A stretch of 64,000 nt of DNA from Buchananella felis (GTDB lineage Bacteria; Actinomycetota; Actinomycetes; Actinomycetales; Actinomycetaceae), in NCBI RefSeq assembly GCF_041380015.1, contig NZ_CP159978.1; one strand, given 5' to 3'. A program made the translations under genes and the position numbers. This document shows, in pieces, positions 19,193 to 26,114 of this stretch. Every line of letters begins with the position of its first letter. The first letter of the stretch is position 1. Below the pieces are notes generated by a model. It did no database searches. It had not been told where the DNA came from and worked only from the letters and a program-made list of their open reading frames with translations.

Positions 19193-21022
19193 ATGACGAG
19201 CAATGCGGAAGAGGCCGCAGCGCCCGCCACCGCGGAATCGATGGAGGGCGGCAACGTCGTGCAGCCCCAGCGCATGAACGGGGCGCGGGCGGTAGTAGCC
19301 ACCCTTGAGGCTCTAGGCGTCACCGACGTCTTCGGCATGCCGGGCGGGGCCATCCTCCCCATCTACGACGAGCTCTACTCCGCCAAGCTGCGCCACATCC
19401 TGGTGCGCCACGAGCAGGGGGCGGGCCACGCCGCAGAGGGCTACGCCCACGCCACCGGCAAGGTGGGCGTCTGCATGGCCACCTCTGGCCCCGGCGCCAC
19501 CAACCTCATCACCGCGCTGGCCGACGCCAACATGGACTCCGTGCCCGTCCTGGCCATCACCGGCCAGGTGGGCCGCGCCGCGATGGGAACGGACGCGTTC
19601 CAGGAGGCTGACATCGTCGGCGCCACCATGCCGATGACCAAGCACTCCTACCTGGTCACGGAGGCGGCCGACATCCCGCGCGTCATCGCCGAGGCCTACC
19701 ACCTGGCGGGCTCGGGTCGGCCCGGCCCGGTTCTGGTCGACATCCCCAAGAGCGTCCAGGTGGCGGAGATGGACTTCACCTGGCCGGTCCAGATGGACCT
19801 GCCCGGCTACCATCCGCCCACCACTCCGCGCGAATCTCGCGTTGCGGCCGCAGCGGAACTGATCGCCCGGGCGAAGCGGCCGGTGGCCTACGTCGGCGGT
19901 GGTGTTTCCCGCGCGGGTGCCAGCGAGGAACTGGCCGCGTTCATCGAGGCGACCGGCATGCCCGTCGTCACCACCCTGAACGCTCGCGGCGCCTTCCCCG
20001 ACTCTCACCCCCTCCACTACGGCATGCCAGGCATGCACGGCACCGTGGCCGCGGTGGGCGCGCTGCAGCGGGCCGACTTGATCGTCGCCCTGGGCGCGCG
20101 CTTCGACGACCGCGTCACCGGCCTGCCCGCCTCCTTCGCTCCCAAGGCGCAGGTGGTGCACGTCGACATCGACGCCGCCGAGCTGCACAAGATCCGCAAG
20201 GCCGACGTTGCCATCGTGGCCGACGTCAAGCTCACGCTGCCCGCCCTGACCCGCGCCGCCACCCAGGCCTACGCCACCATGGGCCGCCCGGACCTGAGCG
20301 CGTGGGTCTACAAGCTCTCCGAGATGCGCTCTACCTACCCGCTGGGCTGGAGCGAGCCGGAGGACGGCCTGCTCTCCCCGCAGTACGTCATCTCCCAGAT
20401 CGGCGAGCTGGCGGGTGAGAACGGCGTGTTCGTCACCGGCGTGGGCCAGCACCAGATGTGGTCTAGCCAGTTCATCAAGTACGAGCGCCCGCGCACCTAC
20501 ATCTCCTCCGGTGGCCTGGGCACCATGGGATTTGGCGTCCCGGCCGCGATGGGCGCCAAGGTGGCCCGCCCGGACGCGAACGTGTGGTGCATCGACGGGG
20601 ACGGCTGCTTCCAGATGACCAACCAGGAGTTGGCCACCTGCTCCCTGAACGGCATCCCGATCAAGGTGGCGATCATCAACAACTCCTCCCTGGGCATGGT
20701 GCGCCAGTGGCAGACGCTCTTCTTCGAGCAGCGCTACTCCAACACCGACCTGTACACCGGGTACGAGGACGTGGTGATCCCCGACTTCGTGAAGCTGGCC
20801 GAGGCCCTGGGGTGCGAGGCCCGCCGTGTCCACACCAAGGAAGAGGTGGCAGAGGCGATCCAGTGGGCCAACTCCATCAACGACCGCCCTGTGGTGATCG
20901 ACTTCCGCGTGGGCCGCGACGCCATGGTCTGGCCGATGGTCGCCGCCGGCGTGTCTAATGACGAGATCAAGTACGCGCGTGACATCGCGCCGGCTTGGGA
21001 CGACGAGGAGGAAATGCTGTGA
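19193..21022 (+). CDS. ilvB: Acetolactate synthase large subunit IlvB
   Basis: Catalytic subunit of acetohydroxyacid synthase (TPP, Mg2+, FAD). It condenses pyruvate with pyruvate or 2-ketobutyrate in the first shared step of branched-chain amino acid synthesis. The 609-residue product has the catalytic Glu in VRHEQGAGHAAEGYA (about residues 64-78), the FAD-region LNARGAFPDSHPLHYGMPGMHG segment, and the TPP motif GDGCFQMTNQELATC...NNSSLGMVRQWQ (about 467-505). The ATG at 19193 follows a strong GAGGGAGGAAAG site. A 24-residue Ala/Glu-rich N-terminal extension precedes the conserved MNGARAVVATL and contains the motif copy at 19250. ilvN overlaps the stop by four bases (GTGA), so subunits are translationally coupled. 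First gene of ilvBNC. Confidence 0.95.
   Translation: MTSNAEEAAAPATAESMEGGNVVQPQRMNGARAVVATLEALGVTDVFGMPGGAILPIYDELYSAKLRHILVRHEQGAGHAAEGYAHATGKVGVCMATSGPGATNLITALADANMDSVPVLAITGQVGRAAMGTDAFQEADIVGATMPMTKHSYLVTEAADIPRVIAEAYHLAGSGRPGPVLVDIPKSVQVAEMDFTWPVQMDLPGYHPPTTPRESRVAAAAELIARAKRPVAYVGGGVSRAGASEELAAFIEATGMPVVTTLNARGAFPDSHPLHYGMPGMHGTVAAVGALQRADLIVALGARFDDRVTGLPASFAPKAQVVHVDIDAAELHKIRKADVAIVADVKLTLPALTRAATQAYATMGRPDLSAWVYKLSEMRSTYPLGWSEPEDGLLSPQYVISQIGELAGENGVFVTGVGQHQMWSSQFIKYERPRTYISSGGLGTMGFGVPAAMGAKVARPDANVWCIDGDGCFQMTNQELATCSLNGIPIKVAIINNSSLGMVRQWQTLFFEQRYSNTDLYTGYEDVVIPDFVKLAEALGCEARRVHTKEEVAEAIQWANSINDRPVVIDFRVGRDAMVWPMVAAGVSNDEIKYARDIAPAWDDEEEML
19250..19261 (-). repeat. GACGACGYTGCC motif, copy 3 (one mismatch)
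   Basis: Minus strand reads CACGACGTTGCC followed by GCCC; the first base deviates. It is the one coding copy lying antisense to its gene (encodes GGNVV), in the variable N-terminal extension of IlvB. Confidence 0.5.
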
Positions 21023-21540
21023 CCGGCCTGAAGACCCTTTCCATCCTGGTTGAGAACAAGCCGGGCGTGCTCACCCGCATCTCGGCGCTCTTCGCGCGCC
21101 GCGCCTTCAACATCCACTCCCTGGCCGTGGGCCCCACCGAGGTTCCCACCATCTCCCGTGTTACCGCGCTGGTGGATCCGGACCCGGAGGCGCTCAAGCA
21201 GATCCGCAAGCAGCTGGACAAGCTGGTCAACGTGCTTGAGGTGCACCTGCTGGACGCCGAGAACTCGGTGCAGCGCGAGCTCATGCTGGTGAAGGTGGCC
21301 GCTAACGCCACCAACCGGACCTCAGTTTTGGAGATCGTGGACTTGTTCCGGGCCCACGTGGTGGACGTGCACACGGACTCGATCGTGGTCGAGACCCTGG
21401 GCTCGCGCTCCAAGATCGCAGCGCTCCTGGAGGCGCTGGCCCCCTACGGAATTACCGAAATCGCAAAGTCTGGCGCCGTTGCAATCACGCGCGGCCCCGC
21501 CTCTCTCACCCAACAGTTCAAGGAGAACAACCGTGGCTGA
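21019..21540 (+). CDS. ilvN: Acetolactate synthase small subunit IlvN
   Basis: Regulatory subunit of acetohydroxyacid synthase; it activates IlvB and mediates feedback inhibition by valine in the family. The 173-residue product starts with a complete ACT domain (TLSILVENKPGVLTRISALF, FNIHSLAVGPTE) at about residues 5-80 and ends with the conserved second small-subunit domain (LMLVKV, DSIVVETLGSRSKI). The GTG start overlaps the ilvB TGA as GTGA and puts the ACT domain right at the N terminus. The 3' end overlaps ilvC by 8 bases. Length and order are normal for actinobacterial ilvBNC. Confidence 0.94.
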   Translation: MTGLKTLSILVENKPGVLTRISALFARRAFNIHSLAVGPTEVPTISRVTALVDPDPEALKQIRKQLDKLVNVLEVHLLDAENSVQRELMLVKVAANATNRTSVLEIVDLFRAHVVDVHTDSIVVETLGSRSKIAALLEALAPYGITEIAKSGAVAITRGPASLTQQFKENNRG

Positions 21541-22564
21541 AATGTTCTACGACGCCGACGCCGACCTCGCCGTCATCCAGTCCAAGAAGGTAGCCATCAT
21601 CGGCTACGGCTCCCAGGGCCACGCCCACGCGCTCAACCTGCGCGACTCCGGCGTGGACGTGGTGGTCGGTCTGCGCGAGGGCTCCAAGTCCCGCGAGCAG
21701 GCTGCCGAGGCCGGTTTGGCCGTGGCTACCGTTGCCGAGGCGGTCGCCTCCGCCGACGTGGTGATGATCCTGACCCCGGACCAGTTCCAGGCGGAGATCT
21801 ACAAGCAGGACATCGAGCCGAACCTGAAGGACAGTGCCGCCCTGTTCTTTGCCCACGGCTTCAACATTCGCTTCGGCTACATCGCCCCGAAGGACACCGT
21901 GGACGTGTGCATGGTCGCCCCGAAGGGCCCGGGTCACACCGTTCGCCGCCAGTACGAGGAGGGCCGCGGCGTGCCCGCGATCGTGGCCGTGGAGCAGGAC
22001 GCCACCGGCAACGCCTGGGCGCTGGCTCTCTCCTACGCCAAGGCGATGGGTAACCTGCGCGCCGGCGGCATCAAGACCACCTTCACCGAGGAAACCGAGA
22101 CGGACCTGTTCGGCGAGCAGGCCGTCCTGTGCGGTGGTGTTTCCCAGCTGATCCAGTACGGTTTCGAGACCCTGGTTGAGGCCGGTTACCAGCCGGAGAT
22201 CGCCTACTTCGAGGTGCTGCACGAGCTGAAGCTGATCGTCGACCTGATCAACGAGGGTGGCATCACCAAGCAGCGTTGGTCTTGTTCCGACACCGCCGAG
22301 TACGGCGACTACGTCTCCGGCCCGCGCGTTGTCACCCCGGACGTGAAGGAGCACATGAAGGACGTCCTGACCGACATCCAGACCGGCGTTTTCGCCAAGC
22401 GTTTCATGGACGACCAGGCCGCCGGCGCCCCCGAGTTCCTGGCCTTGCGCGCCGCTGGCGAGAAGCACCCGGTGGAGGAGACCGGCCGCAAGCTGCGTTC
22501 CCTCTTCTCCTGGTCCGCCTCTCAGCGCGACGCCGACTACGTGGACGGCTCTGCCGGCCGCTGA
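21533..22564 (+). CDS. ilvC: Ketol-acid reductoisomerase IlvC
   Basis: Class I KARI: isomerises and NADPH-reduces acetolactate or acetohydroxybutyrate to the dihydroxy acids used by IlvD. The 343-residue product has the Rossmann GYGSQGHAHALNLRDSG (about residues 22-38), the Mg2+-binding DLFGEQAVLCGGV region (about 190-202) and the EVLHELKLIVDLINEGG segment (about 226-242). The GTG start (GTGGCTGAAATG) overlaps ilvN by 8 nt with GGAG 14 nt upstream, giving the standard N terminus AEMFYDADAD. Last gene of the operon, closed by a terminator. Confidence 0.95.
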   Translation: MAEMFYDADADLAVIQSKKVAIIGYGSQGHAHALNLRDSGVDVVVGLREGSKSREQAAEAGLAVATVAEAVASADVVMILTPDQFQAEIYKQDIEPNLKDSAALFFAHGFNIRFGYIAPKDTVDVCMVAPKGPGHTVRRQYEEGRGVPAIVAVEQDATGNAWALALSYAKAMGNLRAGGIKTTFTEETETDLFGEQAVLCGGVSQLIQYGFETLVEAGYQPEIAYFEVLHELKLIVDLINEGGITKQRWSCSDTAEYGDYVSGPRVVTPDVKEHMKDVLTDIQTGVFAKRFMDDQAAGAPEFLALRAAGEKHPVEETGRKLRSLFSWSASQRDADYVDGSAGR

Positions 22565-22583
22565 TTTAGCACGGCGTTTCTTC

Positions 22584-22627
22584 GGACCGGCGGGTGGCCT
22601 TGTAGCCTCTCGCCGGTCCGGCCTTTT
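22584..22627 (+). terminator. Intrinsic terminator of ilvBNC
   Basis: GGACCGGCG pairs with CGCCGGTCC, followed by GGCCTTTTG. A GACGACGYTGCC motif starts four bases after the T-run. Confidence 0.85.
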
Positions 22628-22630
22628 GTG

Positions 22631-22642
22631 GACGACGTTGCC
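22631..22642 (+). repeat. GACGACGYTGCC motif, copy 4 (intergenic)
   Basis: TGGACGACGTTGCCGCC, a full match to the extended consensus, immediately after the ilvBNC terminator and outside any gene. Confidence 0.75.
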
Positions 22643-22732
22643 GCCGTGCCGCTGCGAGAGCCCGGCCGCGCGGCACCCACCCCGCCTTCATCCGACATGC
22701 GAGACGGACTAATCCGCTATCTGGACCGGGGC

Positions 22733-22738
22733 TAAGCT
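22733..22738 (+). promoter_or_regulatory. -10 box for leaderless leuB transcript
   Basis: TAAGCT with exactly 6 nt to the leuB ATG and no Shine-Dalgarno, which supports the ATG at 22745 over the upstream TTG. Confidence 0.5.
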
Positions 22739-22744
22739 TTGCCC

Positions 22745-23764
22745 ATGACGATCAAGCTCGCGCTCATTCCAGGTGATGGCATCGGCCAGGAGGTTGTTCC
22801 CCAGGCCCTGAACGTGCTGCGGGCCGCCCTGCCCGTGGAGGTGGAGGCAACCGAGTTCGATCTCGGTGCGCGCCGCTACCTGGCCACCGGCCAGGTGCTC
22901 ACCGAGCAGGACCTGGCGGACATCGACTCCCACGACGCGATCCTGCTAGGCGCCATCGGCGACCCGCGCGTGCGCTCCGGCGTGCTTGAGCGCGAGCTGC
23001 TGTTGAAGATGCGCTTCGCCCTGGACCACGGCGTGAACCTGCGCCCGTCGCGCACCTACCCGGGCTCCGCCTCCATCCTTGCCGCCAACCCGCAGATCGA
23101 CATGGTGGTGGTGCGCGAGGGCACGGAGGGCCTCTACTGCGGCAACGGCGGCGTGGTGCGCGCGGGCACCGATCAGGAAATCGCCACCGAGGTCAGCGTC
23201 AACACCGCCTTCGGGGTAAAGCGCGTGGTCCGCGACGCCTTCGAACGCGCTGCGGCCCGCCGCGGCAAGCTCACCCTGGTCCACAAGCACAACGTGCTGG
23301 TCAACGCCGGGCGCCTGTGGGCCCGCTGCGTGGAGGAGATCGGGCAGGAGTTCCCGCAGGTTGCCACCAACTACCTCCACATCGACGCTGCCATGATCGC
23401 GTTGGCCGTGGACCCGGCGCAGTTTGACGTGGTGGTCACCGACAACCTGTTCGGCGACATCTTCACGGACCTCGCCGCTGCCGTCACCGGCGGCATCGGG
23501 CTGGCCGCCAGCGCCAACATCAACACTGAGCGCGTGCACCCCTCCATGTTCGAGCCGGTGCACGGCAGCGCCCCGGATATCGCGGGGCAGGGGATCGCCG
23601 ACCCGATCGCGGCCATCCTCTCCGGCGCGATGCTTGCCGAGCACCTGGGCCACGCCGATTCCGCCCGCGCGATCGAGGCTGCCGTGACCGCCCACCTTTC
23701 CGAGCGCACCGGCCGCCTTTCCACGCAGGAAGTGGGGGCCGACGTTCTGGCTCGCCTGTCTTAG
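22745..23764 (+). CDS. leuB: 3-isopropylmalate dehydrogenase LeuB
   Basis: NAD-dependent oxidative decarboxylation of 3-isopropylmalate, the third committed step of leucine synthesis. The 339-residue product is of the shorter actinobacterial type. Seen: PGDGIGQEV at the N terminus, substrate arginines in ERELLLKMRFALDHGVNLRP, the REGTEGLYCGNGG segment, catalytic Lys/Asp in LVHKHNVL and DNLFGDIFTDLAAA, and the NAD-adenine segment EPVHGSAPDIAGQGIADPIAAILSGAM. It stands just before ilvE with a 46-bp gap; ilvE has its own strong Shine-Dalgarno, so a leuB-ilvE operon is plausible. Confidence 0.94.
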   Translation: MTIKLALIPGDGIGQEVVPQALNVLRAALPVEVEATEFDLGARRYLATGQVLTEQDLADIDSHDAILLGAIGDPRVRSGVLERELLLKMRFALDHGVNLRPSRTYPGSASILAANPQIDMVVVREGTEGLYCGNGGVVRAGTDQEIATEVSVNTAFGVKRVVRDAFERAAARRGKLTLVHKHNVLVNAGRLWARCVEEIGQEFPQVATNYLHIDAAMIALAVDPAQFDVVVTDNLFGDIFTDLAAAVTGGIGLAASANINTERVHPSMFEPVHGSAPDIAGQGIADPIAAILSGAMLAEHLGHADSARAIEAAVTAHLSERTGRLSTQEVGADVLARLS

Positions 23765-23810
23765 GGCGCGCCGGGTCTAGGCTAGGACTGCCAAAGCAGG
23801 AGGAACTGGA

Positions 23811-24950
23811 ATGACGCTTACGCCGATCGAGCAGATCGCAGCTCAGGGCGGGCCCGCCGCCGACGAGGTTTCGGGTCGTTTCCCGGTCGTTGTCGGGGTG
23901 GAGACCAAGCCGGCCGCCGAGCGCGACCACCTCATGGCGGACCTGCGCTTCGGTGAGGTCTTCTCTGACCACATGGCCCGCGCGGTCTGGCGTGCGGACT
24001 CCGGCTGGGGCGAGCGGCGCCTGGAGGCATACGGCCCCAAGGCCATGGCCCCCGGCGCGAGCGTGCTCCATTACGGCCAGGAGGTATTCGAGGGCCTGAA
24101 GGCGTACCGGCACGCCGATGGGAGCGTGTGGACCTTCCGCCCCACCTGGAACGCCGCCCGCCTGAACGCCTCCGCGCGTCGCCTGGCCCTGCCGGAGCTT
24201 TCGGTGGAGGACTTCCTGGCCTCGCTGGTGGACCTGGTGCGCGCCGACGTGGAGTGGGTGCCCAGCGAGGAGGGCTCCACGCTCTACCTGCGGCCCTTCC
24301 TGTACGCCTCGGAGTCCTTCCTGGGGGTGCGGGCCGCCAGGACCGTCACCTACGACCTGATTGCCTCCCCGTGCGGTCCCTACTTCAAGGGCGGATTCCA
24401 CCCCGTGTCCATCTGGGTGACAGACGAGTACCACCGGGCCGCAGTCGGCGGCACCGGGGCGGCCAAGACCAGCGGCAACTACGCCGCCTCGCTGCTGCCC
24501 CAGCTCGAGGCCGCCGAGCGCGGCTTTGACCAGGTCTGCTACCTGGACTCCACCAACACGCACCTGGAGGAACTGGGTGGCATGAACGTGTTCGTGGTGG
24601 CCCGAGACGGCGTGGTGCGCACCCCGGCCCTGACCGGCACGATCCTGGAGGGCTGCACCCGCAACTCCATCATCCAGCTGCTGCGCGACCGTGGCGTGGA
24701 CGTGCGCGAGGAGCACATCGCCCTGGACTGGCTGGTGGAGGCCCTGCGCAGCGGCGAGGTCACCGAGATGTTCGCCTGCGGCACCGCCGCCGTGGTCACC
24801 GCCATCGGGCGCCTGGCCGGGCGCGGCTTCGACGAGCAAGTCGGTGCAGGCGAACCCGGTGCGGTCACCCAGTCCATCTACGACGAGCTCACCTCTATTC
24901 AGCTGGGCAAGCTGCCAGACAGGCACGGCTGGCTCTACAGGCTCGCCTAG
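23811..24950 (+). CDS. ilvE: Branched-chain amino acid aminotransferase IlvE
   Basis: PLP class IV transaminase for the last step to Val, Leu and Ile, using glutamate. The 379-residue product has the fold-type IV features: LHYGQEVFEGLKAYR (about 84-98), the Schiff-base lysine in GAAKTSGNYAASL (about residue 219), the ELGGMNVF strand and LEGCTRNSIIQL near the C-terminal phosphate-binding part. The ATG is preceded by AGGAGGAACTGG, the clearest ribosome site in this cluster. The stop TAG shares its last base with the GTG of the downstream lipoprotein. Confidence 0.95.
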   Translation: MTLTPIEQIAAQGGPAADEVSGRFPVVVGVETKPAAERDHLMADLRFGEVFSDHMARAVWRADSGWGERRLEAYGPKAMAPGASVLHYGQEVFEGLKAYRHADGSVWTFRPTWNAARLNASARRLALPELSVEDFLASLVDLVRADVEWVPSEEGSTLYLRPFLYASESFLGVRAARTVTYDLIASPCGPYFKGGFHPVSIWVTDEYHRAAVGGTGAAKTSGNYAASLLPQLEAAERGFDQVCYLDSTNTHLEELGGMNVFVVARDGVVRTPALTGTILEGCTRNSIIQLLRDRGVDVREEHIALDWLVEALRSGEVTEMFACGTAAVVTAIGRLAGRGFDEQVGAGEPGAVTQSIYDELTSIQLGKLPDRHGWLYRLA

Positions 24951-26002
24951 TGGCTACCGTGCCAAGGAAACAGCGCGGCGCCGCAGCCCCCACCGGGAGG
25001 ACTGCGGCGCTCGCGCTACTCTCCGCGCTGGCGCTCGCTTTCCTGGGCGGGTGCGCCATCGACGACACCGACGCCGCCAGGGCGTGGATGGAGCGCCACT
25101 ACCCGGGCGCACGGCACCAGTTTCGTCCCGGCATGACCGGCCCAGAGCGCTTCCTGGCCAGCGTCGAGGCCCGCAACGCCGAGGAGGGCTACGCGGCGGC
25201 ACTGGACATCTTGGCCAACGCCACGCGGCTGCCTACCGTGGTGTGCGTGTCCTGGCCCCAGGACGGGGGCTACTCCCGCCTGAACGTCACGGAGGCCACC
25301 TCAGCAGGGGAGTGGGAGCGGGCCCGGGCCGCCCTGCCCGCGGGCGCATCCGAACGGATCATCGCCACCACCGGCGACGGCTTCGACGCCTGCCAGCTGC
25401 CCCTCGGGGTCGCCTCCTACCGGGACGGCAAACGGGAGTACGGGCGCGTCTACACCGCCTACGTCACCACCAGCCCGGAGCTGGTGGCCGGGGACCCGCA
25501 GACCGAAGCCGAGGGCTGGGTCACCGAGCCCTTCCGCCACCTCGCGGACGCGCTGCCCGACGTCGCCCGAGTGGCCGACTTTCCGCTGATCCGGGAGCTG
25601 GGCGCCACGGACTACCGGGGCAGGTTCCTGCTCTTCGACTCCCCGGCAAAGGGCTGGGCGGCCCTCGACCGCCTGGGGGAGGGCTGGGAGGTCCACGCGG
25701 GCCAGGTCGGGCTGGAGGCAGAGCTTGCCACCGGACAGCAGGCGGCCGAGCTGAGCCAGCTGCTGGGTGACTCGGTCCTGGTGTCTCGCCGGGAGGATGG
25801 AACCACGCTCACCGTGAAGGACGGCACCGATGTGGCAGCGATCTTTCAGCGGGTGCGCGCCCTGAAACTGCCCAGCCCGGTCGTGCTCAGCTTTGGCAGG
25901 CCCAACGACGGCGTGGACTTAGACGAGCCCACCGCTGAGGAGGCGGCAGATCCGCTCCTGGCCCCCATCTTGGCCGCCTGGAAGGAATCAGCGGGCTCCT
26001 AG
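24950..26002 (+). CDS. Putative lipoprotein of unknown function
   Basis: A 350-residue protein with a basic N terminus, a hydrophobic stretch (about 17-32) and a lipobox LGGC with the acyl cysteine at residue 35, so probably a membrane-anchored lipoprotein outside the cytoplasmic membrane. The mature part is mixed alpha/beta by eye and I recognise no domain. The GTG start overlaps the ilvE stop by one base, suggesting translational coupling, but nothing in the protein points to amino acid metabolism. The C terminus is acidic, with repeated Glu/Asp. Confidence 0.75.
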   Translation: MATVPRKQRGAAAPTGRTAALALLSALALAFLGGCAIDDTDAARAWMERHYPGARHQFRPGMTGPERFLASVEARNAEEGYAAALDILANATRLPTVVCVSWPQDGGYSRLNVTEATSAGEWERARAALPAGASERIIATTGDGFDACQLPLGVASYRDGKREYGRVYTAYVTTSPELVAGDPQTEAEGWVTEPFRHLADALPDVARVADFPLIRELGATDYRGRFLLFDSPAKGWAALDRLGEGWEVHAGQVGLEAELATGQQAAELSQLLGDSVLVSRREDGTTLTVKDGTDVAAIFQRVRALKLPSPVVLSFGRPNDGVDLDEPTAEEAADPLLAPILAAWKESAGS

Positions 26003-26114
26003 CGCCGCCCCGGGCAGAGCCGAAACCGCTGCCCGCGCAACGCGCAGCGGCCGCGCTCACGGGGCGGCGGGCGGGACGTCGGCCAAGCAGGGCCTGCCCC
26101 ACCGGCCAGCCGAA